Positions 1-5,159 of a DNA stretch of 5,967 nt are shown one piece after another. This DNA comes from Zavarzinia sp. (GTDB lineage Bacteria > Pseudomonadota > Alphaproteobacteria > Zavarziniales > Zavarziniaceae). The notes beneath the pieces were generated by a model. The model searched no databases. It saw only the letters and a list, made by a program, of their open reading frames with translations, and was not told the origin of the DNA. The position numbers and the translations under genes were made by a program. The DNA lies in NCBI GenBank assembly GCA_028694545.1, contig JAQVKV010000176.1, forward strand, positions 1-5,967. Reading direction: 5' to 3'. The stretch's first letter is position 1; the number at the start of each line of letters is the position of its first letter.

Positions 1-969
1 CTCCATCGGGCTGGACCGATAGGAGGCGGCCACTTCCTCGACCGCGCTGCCATTGTCTGGGCTCGTCACCGACAGGGTGATGCGGTCCTGATCCAGGGTC
101 AGCTTCACCGCGCGGGTCTTGTCCGTCGAAATGGTCGAGACGCGGTCGACGGCGGCGGCGAAGAGGCGTGGATCGACTTCCAGCACCTTGTCGTTGGCGA
201 CCGGGATCACGCGCGAATAATCAGGGAAGGAGCCATCGATCAGCTTCGACGTCAGCACCACGTCGTCGAAGGCGAAACGGATCTTGGTCTCGGACAGGGA
301 GACTTCCACGTCACCTTCCGTCTCCTCGATCAGCTTGCGCACCTCGTTCACCGTCTTGCGCGGGATGATCGCGCCCGCGACCGCCTCCGCCCCGGTCGGC
401 AGCGGCACCTCGAAACGGGCGAGGCGATGGCCATCGGTGGCGACGCCGCGCAGCACGGGCGCGCCCGCGGATTCGGTCGCATGGACGTAGATGCCGTTCA
501 GATAGTAGCGCGTCTCTTCGGTCGAGATGGCGAAGCGGGTCTTGTCGACGAGCTTGCGCAGCGCGCTCGCCGGCAGCACGAAGCGGTTGGGCAGGCCGGC
601 ATCGGCGATGACCGGGAAATCCTCGCGCGGCAGGCACTGGAGCTGGAAACGCGAGCGCCCGGCGGCCAGGGTCATGCGCCCGCCATCCTCGGCCTTGTAG
701 TTCAGCTCCACGTCCGTGCCGTCGGCCAACTTGCGCACGATGTCGAACAGCGTATGAGCGGGTGCCGTGGTGGAACCCGCCCGCATCACGTTGCAGGGCA
801 CGCTCTCGACGATGGCGAGGTCGAGATCGGTCGCGGTCAGGTGCAATTGCCCGTCCCGCGCCTCGATCAGCACGTTCGAGAGAATGGGAATGGTATTCCG
901 ACGTTCGACGACACTGTGGATATGGCCGAGGGTGCGCAGAAGGGCGCCGCGTTCGATGATCAGTTGCAT
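1..969 (-). CDS. dnaN: DNA polymerase III subunit beta (sliding clamp), 3' end outside window
   Basis: DnaN forms the ring-shaped homodimeric clamp that tethers the replicative polymerase to DNA. It is also the docking platform for other replication and repair proteins. Translating the minus strand from ATG at 969-967 gives an uninterrupted 323-residue frame running off the left edge. The family is usually about 372 residues, so roughly 50 C-terminal residues, including part of domain 3, are missing. The start reads MQLIIERGALLRTLGHIHSV, followed by the typical VVERRNTIPILSNVLIEA segment near residues 20-37. Later landmarks are FQLQCLPREDFP (about 108-119), TRYYLNGIYV (about 152-161), VATDGHRLARFEVP (about 176-189) and LIDGSFPDYSRVIP (about 243-256). 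These cover domains 1 and 2 and the start of 3. Only a weak GAG-type ribosome site precedes the ATG, but the family N-terminus fixes the start. The gene follows dnaA after 283 bp and probably has its own promoter. Identification is firm. Confidence 0.97.
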   Translation of the reverse strand, partial: MQLIIERGALLRTLGHIHSVVERRNTIPILSNVLIEARDGQLHLTATDLDLAIVESVPCNVMRAGSTTAPAHTLFDIVRKLADGTDVELNYKAEDGGRMTLAAGRSRFQLQCLPREDFPVIADAGLPNRFVLPASALRKLVDKTRFAISTEETRYYLNGIYVHATESAGAPVLRGVATDGHRLARFEVPLPTGAEAVAGAIIPRKTVNEVRKLIEETEGDVEVSLSETKIRFAFDDVVLTSKLIDGSFPDYSRVIPVANDKVLEVDPRLFAAAVDRVSTISTDKTRAVKLTLDQDRITLSVTSPDNGSAVEEVAASYRSSPME

Positions 970-994
970 ACGTCGGTCTCGATGCGTCGTCGGG

Positions 995-1039
995 GGTCCG
1001 GGGGACGGACCAGGGGACAATGCCGGCCGGAAACCGGCC
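995..1039 (-). other. Two hairpins in the dnaN leader
   Basis: Two perfect inverted repeats lie in the presumed dnaN 5' leader. One is GGTCCG/CGGACC with a 5-nt loop (995-1011). The other is GGCCGG/CCGGCC with a 3-nt loop (1025-1039). Each arm is 6 bp and nearly all G/C, so both could fold in the mRNA, but neither is followed by a T run. They end 25 bases before the dnaN ATG. They may influence translation or mRNA stability, or may simply reflect G+C-rich sequence. No function is demonstrated. Confidence 0.45.
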
Positions 1040-1087
1040 CCGCGGCACCATACGGCCGATCATGGCCGGACAACGACACGGGGGTTG

Positions 1088-1116
1088 AGAGTAGCAAATG
1101 GGCGGAGCCCCGCCAG
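1088..1116 (-). promoter_or_regulatory. Candidate dnaN promoter with extended -10
   Basis: On the minus strand TGCTACTCT (1096-1088) matches an extended -10 of the TGnTATAAT kind. A weak -35, CTGGCG (1116-1111), sits 17 bp upstream. A better -35-like hexamer, TTGACC, lies at 1136-1131 but is too far from this -10. Transcription would start near 1081, giving a leader of about 110 nt before dnaN. The -35 overlaps the inverted repeat at 1113-1131. This is assigned from sequence resemblance only. Confidence 0.35.
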
Positions 1117-1131
1117 CCTTAAATTGGCTGG
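1101..1131. repeat. Adjacent inverted repeats in the dnaA-dnaN gap
   Basis: Two inverted repeats overlap end to end. GGCGG-AGCC-CCGCC occupies 1101-1114, and CCAGCC-TTAAATT-GGCTGG occupies 1113-1131. The second has an AT-only 7-nt loop, which stands out against the G+C-rich surroundings. They sit at or just upstream of the candidate dnaN promoter, so they could be a protein-binding site. As RNA they would lie in any dnaA read-through transcript. Confidence 0.5.
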
Positions 1132-1148
1132 GTCAACCCTTTGATCTG

Positions 1149-1183
1149 AAAAGAGAAATCGCCACGGCGCGGGCACATCCCGC
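1149..1183 (-). terminator. Possible weak terminator downstream of dnaA
   Basis: About 70 bp after the dnaA stop the minus strand has a hairpin GCGGG-ATGTG-CCCGC (1183-1169). A pyrimidine-rich stretch containing TTTCTCTTTT follows at 1158-1149. The T-rich part begins about 10 nt past the stem rather than directly after it, so intrinsic termination would be inefficient. It may be incidental. If it is inactive, dnaA messages could continue into dnaN. Confidence 0.25.
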
Positions 1184-1252
1184 CAAGCCGCCGGTTTTGC
1201 CCGCTTGACAGGGCCGCGCGCGTGATTCGCAACGCCCGATCGGGGAGCGCCG

Positions 1253-2743
1253 TCACGCTTCGAGCATGCGGCGCAGGCTCTCGATATCCTCGAGGAAGGT
1301 GCTGTCGCCGGCACAGAGTTCCTCGATCTTGCGCACGGCATGGATCACGGTCGTATGGTCGCGGCCGCCGAACTTGCGCCCGATCTCTGGCAAGGACCGG
1401 GAGGTGAGCTGTTTCGCCAGATACATCGCGACCTGGCGCGGCCGGGCGACGACCCGGGCCCGGCGCGCGGACAGAAGATCGTTCAGGCGCACGCCATAGA
1501 ACTCCGCCACCTTGCGCTGGATCTCCTCGATCGTGACGCGGCGGTCGTTGGCGCGCAGCAGGTCCTGCAGCACTTCCTGCGCCATCTCGATCGAGATGGG
1601 CCGGCCCACGAGTTCGGCATAGGCGACGACCCGGTTCAGGGCGCCTTCCAGCTCGCGCACGTTGGAGGTGATGCGCGCCGCCAGGAATTCCAGCACCCGG
1701 CGCGGCACGTCGATGGCGCCGAGGCTCTCGACCTTCTGTTCGAGGATGCCGAGGCGCAGCTCGTAATCGGTCGGATGGATGTCGGCGACGAGGCCCCAGC
1801 CGAGGCGGGAGCGGATGCGCTCCTCGATGCCCTCGAGATCGGTCGGGCTGCGGTCGGCCGAGATGATGACCTGGCGGTTATGGTCCACCAGGGCGTTGAA
1901 GGTGTGGAAGAATTCTTCCTGGGTGCTGTCCTTGCCCGAGATGAACTGGACGTCGTCGATCATCAGGATGTCGACCGAGCGGAACTGCTCCTTGAAGGCC
2001 ATCGTGTCCTTGAAGCGCAGCGCCCGGATGAACTGATACATGAACTTCTCGGCCGAGAGATAGATCACTTTCTTGTGCGGCGCGTTCTCGCGCAGGGCCC
2101 AGGCGATCGCATGCATCAGGTGGGTCTTGCCGAGGCCGACGCCGCCATAGAGGAAGAGCGGGTTGAATTTCACCGCTTCGCCCTCGGCCACGCGCCGGGC
2201 GGCGGCATGGGCCAGTTCGTTCGACTTGCCGACGACGAAATTGTCGAAGGTGAAGCGCGGATCGAGCGGCGCGCCGACACCGACATCCTGCACCAGCGCG
2301 GCCTGCGCGGAGACGACGGGCGCGACAGCGGCGGCCGCCACGGCCCCCCCCGCGGCATAGGTGGGCATGCCCTGCGGGGCATATGTCGCCACAGGCGCCG
2401 CCAACGGGGCAGCGGCGGAAACGGAAGACGCGGAAACGGAAGACGCGGAAACCGGGGCCGAGGCGATCGGCGTCGCGCTCTGGCGAGGCGCCACTTGGAA
2501 TTCGACCATGGCGACATCGGGCGCCTCGGTCCGCCACAGGGCGGTCAGGCGGTCGGCGAAATGGCTGCGGACATAATCCCGCATGAAGGTCGTCGGCACC
2601 GCCAGCACCACCGTGTCCGGCAGACGCGGCTCGACGAGGCTGAGCGGACGGATCCAGCTCTGGAAGGTATTGTCGCCGAGTTCGAGCCGGAGGCGCTTTT
2701 TCACCGCCGTCCAGGCCGTCTCGTACTGCTGATTGTTGACCAT
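1253..2743 (-). CDS. dnaA: Chromosomal replication initiator protein DnaA
   Basis: DnaA is the AAA+ ATPase that binds DnaA boxes at oriC, oligomerises with ATP, melts the origin and helps load the DnaB helicase. The frame from ATG 2743 encodes 496 residues. Domain I covers about 1-85, with WIRPL at 30-34 and F53 at the position of the E. coli helicase-contact Phe. Domain II (about 86-158) is an Ala/Ser/Pro/Val-rich linker. Domain III carries Walker A GGVGLGKT (200-207), Walker B DILMIDD (258-264) and a box VII arginine finger, R313 in RIRSRLGWG. Domain IV (about 400-496) has the DNA-binding signature ending in [10 protein letters not shown] (460-469). Start choice: a GTG at 2851 would add 36 residues with no resemblance to DnaA, whereas [11 protein letters not shown] is a normal domain I start. 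The ribosome site is only a weak AGG about 10 nt upstream. The gene lies 104 bp after the rhodanese gene with no clear terminator between, so some co-transcription is likely. Identification is certain. Confidence 0.98.
   Translation of the reverse strand: MVNNQQYETAWTAVKKRLRLELGDNTFQSWIRPLSLVEPRLPDTVVLAVPTTFMRDYVRSHFADRLTALWRTEAPDVAMVEFQVAPRQSATPIASAPVSASSVSASSVSAAAPLAAPVATYAPQGMPTYAAGGAVAAAAVAPVVSAQAALVQDVGVGAPLDPRFTFDNFVVGKSNELAHAAARRVAEGEAVKFNPLFLYGGVGLGKTHLMHAIAWALRENAPHKKVIYLSAEKFMYQFIRALRFKDTMAFKEQFRSVDILMIDDVQFISGKDSTQEEFFHTFNALVDHNRQVIISADRSPTDLEGIEERIRSRLGWGLVADIHPTDYELRLGILEQKVESLGAIDVPRRVLEFLAARITSNVRELEGALNRVVAYAELVGRPISIEMAQEVLQDLLRANDRRVTIEEIQRKVAEFYGVRLNDLLSARRARVVARPRQVAMYLAKQLTSRSLPEIGRKFGGRDHTTVIHAVRKIEELCAGDSTFLEDIESLRRMLEA
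2415..2452 (-). repeat. 15-bp tandem repeat in dnaA linker region
   Basis: The 15-bp unit gcggaaacggaagac occurs twice perfectly (2415-2429, 2430-2444), followed by a partial third copy (2445-2452). Because 15 bp is five codons, dnaA stays in frame, and the protein shows V-S-A-S-S twice and then V-S-A-A-A (residues 98-112). The repeat lies in domain II, which tolerates length changes. The perfect nucleotide identity suggests recent slippage or duplication. Confidence 0.9.
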
Positions 2744-2787
2744 GCCCGCTGAACCTGCCCGACACTGTTCGTCCGTCGCACCCGGTC

Positions 2788-2845
2788 GGCGGAAATCCGC
2801 CACGATCACACCCGGACTCGTTCTACGTCGTGGGACCTGGGTCCC
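2788..2845 (-). promoter_or_regulatory. dnaA leader: twin palindromes and a GANTC site
   Basis: The 104-bp gap between the rhodanese stop and the dnaA start holds two 14-bp interrupted palindromes of the same 6-2-6 layout. They are GGCGGA-AA-TCCGCC (2788-2801) and GGGACC-TG-GGTCCC (2832-2845). Between them is GACTC (2815-2819), which matches the GANTC target of the cell-cycle methylase CcrM found in many alphaproteobacteria. A TAGAAC hexamer (minus strand, 2828-2823) could be a weak -10, but no good -35 accompanies it. The palindromes may be operator sites or RNA hairpins. The one at 2832-2845 directly follows the rhodanese stop codon but lacks a T run. No DnaA box is visible here. Confidence 0.4.
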
Positions 2846-2847
2846 GT

Positions 2848-3279
2848 TCACCCTTGGCGCCAGGGCAGCCCGTCGACCTTCCAGCCGCAGGTACCGCCCC
2901 GATGGCCCGCGACGTCGAGGTCACCCTCGAAGCCGCCACTGATGTTGTAGGCGGGCGAAAGCCCCGCCGCCGTGGCCGCGATCGCCGCCGAACGGGAACG
3001 CCCGCCCGAACGGCAGAGGAACAGCAGCGGTCCGCCCGGCGCGTAGCCGGCCTTCGCCAGTGCCGCCGTCATCTCGGCCACGAAATCCTTGTTCGCCACC
3101 ATGCCGGGAAAATGAGCCCAGGCCGCCAGAACGGGCGTCTTGCCCAGGGCGGACAGGTCGGGTAGGCCAACGAAAGTCCATTCCGCCTCGGAACGAACGT
3201 CTATCAGCACAGCGCCGGAGTCCTGGCTCAGGATACGCCACGCGTCACCAGGGGTGATATCACCCGCGTAATCCGTCAC
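2848..3279 (-). CDS. Single-domain rhodanese-like protein
   Basis: The product is a 143-residue rhodanese-fold protein. Such proteins carry sulfur as a persulfide on an active-site cysteine and serve in sulfur transfer, thiol chemistry or related roles. Its specific substrate cannot be told. The visible family features are VLIDVRSEAEW (about 24-34, the CH2A-like region), the active-site loop CRSGGRS with Cys89 (89-95), YNISGGFEGDLD (111-122) and a C-terminal GWKVDGLPWRQG. No signal peptide is seen, so it is probably cytoplasmic. Start choice: GTG 3279-3277 is preceded by AGGAG at a 7-nt spacing. The in-frame ATG at 3297, which would add six residues, has no ribosome site. The GTG overlaps the stop of a doubtful upstream ORF as GTGA. 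The gene lies between rpsT, which is insulated by a strong terminator, and dnaA, toward which it may be co-transcribed. The family assignment is firm; the role is unknown. Confidence 0.9.
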   Translation of the reverse strand: MTDYAGDITPGDAWRILSQDSGAVLIDVRSEAEWTFVGLPDLSALGKTPVLAAWAHFPGMVANKDFVAEMTAALAKAGYAPGGPLLFLCRSGGRSRSAAIAATAAGLSPAYNISGGFEGDLDVAGHRGGTCGWKVDGLPWRQG

Positions 3280-3464
3280 GACTCCGCTCCTCTCCATTTC
3301 ACGGCGCAGTCTTCGACACGGCGGCCGGCGCGATTTCGCCCACCCAACCGGACCAATGACTGGTCGAGACCCAATGGCCTGAAAGTGATTGCGCCAAGGC
3401 CTCGATCCACAACAACGGTTGCTTCGCCTTCTGCCACATCCGGGCAATAAATCTCCGCGCCCAT
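3276..3464 (-). CDS. Doubtful 62-residue ORF overlapping the rhodanese start
   Basis: An ATG-to-TGA frame encodes MGAEIYCPDVAEGE... ending in KWRGAES. I recognise no family. In favour: its stop overlaps the rhodanese GTG as GTGA, the classic arrangement for translational coupling, and the rhodanese ribosome site lies within its last codons. Against: there is no Shine-Dalgarno sequence before its ATG and a hairpin abuts the ATG. Its codons include CGA, AGG, AGA, TTG and CCA, and about 40% of codons end in A or T, far more than in dnaA. It could be a leader ORF, a decayed gene or chance. I judge it more likely not to be a real gene. Confidence 0.2.
   Translation of the reverse strand: MGAEIYCPDVAEGEATVVVDRGLGAITFRPLGLDQSLVRLGGRNRAGRRVEDCAVKWRGAES
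3287..3291 (-). promoter_or_regulatory. Ribosome binding site deciding the rhodanese start
   Basis: AGGAG on the minus strand lies 7 nt upstream of GTG 3279. It is the best Shine-Dalgarno match near any start in this window. It falls downstream of the alternative ATG at 3297, so that ATG cannot use it, which favours the GTG. A GACTC (GANTC-type) site lies at 3280-3284, between this site and the GTG. Confidence 0.75.
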
Positions 3465-3643
3465 GCGAAGTTTTTCTTCGCTACAGGTAAGGAATACTTA
3501 TCGCTCGATTATGACCCTCGCCAGCCCTTGCGAGGACCCACACAATATCAATCGCCATGGAGCGAGGCAACCGGACCGAAGCGCGAACGACGAAGATTCA
3601 GCCGGTATCCGGGCACGCGGGATTGAAATTGGCAGTGCTCACG
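3465..3643. other. Gene-free spacer between rhodanese region and rpsT terminator
   Basis: No convincing gene lies here. Together with the doubtful ORF it makes roughly 365 bp without a firm gene. It holds a hairpin GCGAAG-TTTTT-CTTCGC (3465-3481) and an inverted repeat CCTCGC/GCGAGG with an 8-nt loop (3516-3535). A stretch at about 3484-3515 is more A+T-rich than the rest of the window. On the minus strand CATAAT (3514-3509) resembles a -10, but no matching -35 is seen 16-18 bp upstream. A promoter for the rhodanese gene should lie here because rpsT ends in a strong terminator. I see no DnaA-box cluster that would suggest an origin. Confidence 0.4.
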
Positions 3644-3644
3644 C

Positions 3645-3676
3645 AAAAACAATGGCGGCCCGCACAGCGGGCCGCC
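3645..3676 (-). terminator. Strong rho-independent terminator after rpsT
   Basis: On the minus strand a perfect 10-bp stem, GGCGGCCCGC-TGT-GCGGGCCGCC (3676-3654), is followed by ATTGTTTTT, with T5 at 3649-3645. This is a textbook intrinsic terminator about 80 nt after the rpsT stop. It should insulate the rhodanese-dnaA unit from rpsT transcription. The other strand has no T run, so it acts in one direction. Confidence 0.92.
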
Positions 3677-3694
3677 GAAGACCGCGAGATGTCG

Positions 3695-3717
3695 GGCCGG
3701 AGCCTTCAGGCCCGGCC
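3695..3717 (-). other. Second hairpin in the rpsT 3' UTR
   Basis: GGCCGG (3695-3700) pairs with CCGGCC (3712-3717). A further 3-bp inner stem continues past a bulged A, with a TTCA/TGAA loop. It lies between the rpsT stop and the terminator hairpin and has no T run. A 3'-end stabilising structure is a plausible role, but this is inference. Confidence 0.5.
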
Positions 3718-3753
3718 GGAAAACCCGTCGCCAGAAAACCCTTAGAAGTCGCC

Positions 3754-4023
3754 TTAGTTGGCGCCGAGGGCCTTCACGCGCGCCGAAAGGCGCGAGATCT
3801 TGCGGGAGGCGGCGTTCTTCTCGAGCACGCCCTTGGAAACGCCGCGCGCGATTTCCGGCTCCGCCGCCGCGAAGGCCGCCTTGGCCGCCGCAGCGTCACC
3901 GGCCTCGAGCGCCGTCTCGACCTTCTTGATGAAGGTGCGGATGCGCGAGACCCGGTTGCGGTTCACCGCGGTGCGCCGTTCGGTAACGCGCACGCGCTTC
4001 TTTGCCGATTCCGTGTTCGCCAT
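3754..4023 (-). CDS. rpsT: 30S ribosomal protein S20
   Basis: S20 is a primary 16S rRNA-binding protein of the small subunit and is needed for 30S assembly. The 89-residue product has the family's normal length. It is rich in Lys/Arg and Ala and is predicted almost entirely helical. The N-terminus [17 protein letters not shown] is the usual S20 start. [17 protein letters not shown] (about 27-43) is the conserved central helix, and [19 protein letters not shown] (about 65-83) the conserved C-terminal part. The ATG at 4023 has only a modest AGG ribosome site about 10 nt upstream, but the family N-terminus fixes it. A promoter lies about 45 bp upstream, and a DnaA box sits between promoter and start. 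The gene ends at TAA and is followed by a strong terminator, so it looks monocistronic. In E. coli S20 represses its own translation; no such element is recognisable here. Confidence 0.97.
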   Translation of the reverse strand: MANTESAKKRVRVTERRTAVNRNRVSRIRTFIKKVETALEAGDAAAAKAAFAAAEPEIARGVSKGVLEKNAASRKISRLSARVKALGAN

Positions 4024-4041
4024 GTTGTCTTGACCTACGAG

Positions 4042-4050
4042 TGTGGATAA
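4042..4050 (-). promoter_or_regulatory. Perfect DnaA box in the rpsT leader
   Basis: The minus strand reads TTATCCACA, the exact consensus DnaA box. It lies 18 bp upstream of the rpsT ATG and about 20 bp downstream of the proposed rpsT -10, so inside the transcribed leader. DnaA bound here could block initiation or elongation of rpsT transcription, or titrate DnaA. Only one copy is present, so it is not an origin by itself. Confidence 0.7.
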
Positions 4051-4069
4051 CCCTGAAAACGAGCGCGGA

Positions 4070-4098
4070 CATCTATCACCGCACCCCGGGCGAGGCAA
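4070..4098 (-). promoter_or_regulatory. Candidate rpsT promoter
   Basis: The minus strand carries -35 TTGCCT (4098-4093), a 17-bp spacer, and an extended -10 TGATAGATG (4078-4070, hexamer TAGATG). Just upstream is an A5 tract (4107-4103). Transcription would start near 4063, giving a leader of about 40 nt. This is the best sigma70-type promoter match in the window and fits a highly expressed ribosomal gene. Confidence 0.55.
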
Positions 4099-4137
4099 GG
4101 GCTTTTTGGCCACTTCAGCAAGCTCCTTCCGCCAGTC

Positions 4138-4238
4138 GCGGCCCCCGAAGCGGGGCCGCCCCCGCCAAGGGCGGGGCGCGGAGCGGGCCGGCGAAGCCGG
4201 CGCATAGCGGAGCGAGCCAAGGGCCGCGGACGCGGCCC
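4138..4238. repeat. Four-hairpin, G+C-rich REP-like cluster
   Basis: Four perfect inverted repeats follow one another. They are GCGGCCCC/GGGGCCGC with a 6-nt loop (4138-4159), CCCCGCC/GGCGGGG with a 3-nt loop (4160-4176), GCCGGC-GAA-GCCGGC (4187-4201) and GGGCCGCG-GA-CGCGGCCC (4221-4238). The 12-mer GCGGAGCGRGCC is directly repeated at 4178-4189 and 4207-4218, flanking the third hairpin. The cluster fills most of the ech-rpsT gap. It has no T run, so it is not a standard intrinsic terminator, though it could slow polymerase or stabilise the 3' end of the ech mRNA. The layout resembles REP/BIME-type elements, but only one copy of the cluster is visible here. Confidence 0.6.
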
Positions 4239-4263
4239 GCCCGGCGCCCGAGGGCAAACGGGA

Positions 4264-5040
4264 TCAGCGCTGCTTGAAGACCGGCTTGCGCTTCTCGATG
4301 AAGGCGTTCATGCCTTCCTTCTGGTCTTCGGTCGCGAAGGTCGAGTGGAACAGGCGGCGCTCGAACAGCACGCCTTCCATCAGCGTGGTCTCGTAGGACC
4401 GGTTCACCGCCTGCTTCGCCATGCGCACGATCGGCTGCGACTTCTCGGCGATCACGGCGGCAATCTTCAGCACTTCCTCGACGAAGCCTTCCGCCGGCAG
4501 GATGCGCGAGACGAGGCCGGCGCGCTCCGCTTCCGCCGCGTCCATCATGCGGCCGGTCAGGCACATGTCCATGGCCTTGGACTTGCCGACGAAACGGGTC
4601 AGGCGCTGGGAGCCGCCGATGCCCGGGATGACGCCGAGATTGATCTCGGGCTGGCCGAACTTGGCCGTCTCGGCCGCGATGATGAAATCGCAGAGCATCG
4701 AAAGCTCGCAGCCGCCACCCAGCGCATAGCCTGCCACCGCCGCGATGATCGGCTTCTTGATGGCACAGATGCGGTCATGGGGTTCGGCGAAGAAATCCGC
4801 CTTGAACATGTCCATATAGGACTGGGGGGCCATTTCCTTGATGTCGGCGCCGGCGGCGAAAGCCTTGGCGCTGCCGGTGAGAACGATGCAGCCGATCGAT
4901 TCGTCGGCGTCGAAGGCCTCGAAGGCGTCGCAGACCTCGCCCAGCAGTTCGCCATTCAGCGCGTTCAGCGCCTGCGGACGGTTCAGGGTGACGAGACCGA
5001 CGGCCCCGCGGGTCTCGGTCAGGATGGTGGCATAGGCCAT
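4264..5040 (-). CDS. Enoyl-CoA hydratase (crotonase family)
   Basis: This enzyme probably adds water across the double bond of short-chain 2-trans-enoyl-CoA, as in beta-oxidation and related acyl-CoA degradation. The 258-residue length matches single-domain bacterial and mitochondrial short-chain hydratases. Visible motifs are [11 protein letters not shown] (19-29), the CoA/oxyanion-hole segment [10 protein letters not shown] (61-70), [15 protein letters not shown] (104-118) with catalytic Glu112, and [20 protein letters not shown] (128-147) with catalytic Glu132. With both glutamates present, a true hydratase is more likely than an isomerase or decarboxylase relative. The C-terminus [16 protein letters not shown] is typical. 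The ATG at 5040 has GGAG 6 nt upstream. An upstream in-frame ATG (5130) would add 30 unrelated residues without comparable support. No signal peptide is seen, so it is cytoplasmic. Lone placement near rpsT/dnaA gives no pathway clue, and exact substrate chain length cannot be read from sequence. Confidence 0.94.
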   Translation of the reverse strand: MAYATILTETRGAVGLVTLNRPQALNALNGELLGEVCDAFEAFDADESIGCIVLTGSAKAFAAGADIKEMAPQSYMDMFKADFFAEPHDRICAIKKPIIAAVAGYALGGGCELSMLCDFIIAAETAKFGQPEINLGVIPGIGGSQRLTRFVGKSKAMDMCLTGRMMDAAEAERAGLVSRILPAEGFVEEVLKIAAVIAEKSQPIVRMAKQAVNRSYETTLMEGVLFERRLFHSTFATEDQKEGMNAFIEKRKPVFKQR

Positions 5041-5107
5041 GACGCGCTCCGGTACGTTTCCGTTGATGACTGGGCGATCCGGGGATCGGGCTGTCCGGTC
5101 GGGCGCG

Positions 5108-5136
5108 AGACTAGTGCAGTTTCCGGGCAATGGGAA
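5108..5136 (-). promoter_or_regulatory. Weak candidate promoter for the enoyl-CoA hydratase gene
   Basis: On the minus strand TTCCCA (5136-5131) and TAGTCT (5113-5108) are 17 bp apart, with 4/6 and 3/6 matches to sigma70 consensus. They lie in the 119-bp gap upstream of the hydratase start. The gap suggests a separate transcription unit, but read-through from the upstream gene is possible because no convincing minus-strand terminator separates them. Confidence 0.28.
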
Positions 5137-5159
5137 TCCGGTTCGGAATCACCGGCTTT

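Noticed and set aside
311..1063. A 250-codon minus-strand frame overlapping dnaN
   Set aside because: It is out of frame with the clear DnaN translation and has a low-complexity Arg/Ala/Gly product.
1340..2752. A 470-codon open frame on the plus strand opposite dnaA
   Set aside because: It is the antisense shadow of dnaA in G+C-rich DNA. The product is rich in His/Arg/Asp/Gly with no recognisable domain, while the minus strand gives an unmistakable DnaA.
2744..2851. N-terminal extension of DnaA from GTG 2851, which overlaps the rhodanese stop as GTGA
   Set aside because: The 36 extra residues do not resemble DnaA domain I, use codons atypical for the gene, and have no properly spaced ribosome site. 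[11 protein letters not shown] at 2743 is a normal DnaA start.
3402..3411. Possible DnaA box near GATCCACAA
   Set aside because: It has two mismatches to TTATCCACA and no neighbouring boxes, so it is indistinguishable from background.
3280..3447. N-terminal extension of the rhodanese protein (ATG 3447 or ATG 3297)
   Set aside because: The extra residues are Arg/Cys-rich without family similarity and neither ATG has a ribosome site, whereas GTG 3279 has AGGAG at 7 nt.
2744..4050. oriC in the dnaA-rpsT region
   Set aside because: Only one perfect DnaA box is visible, with no cluster and no clear AT-rich unwinding element next to it. The origin is probably elsewhere.
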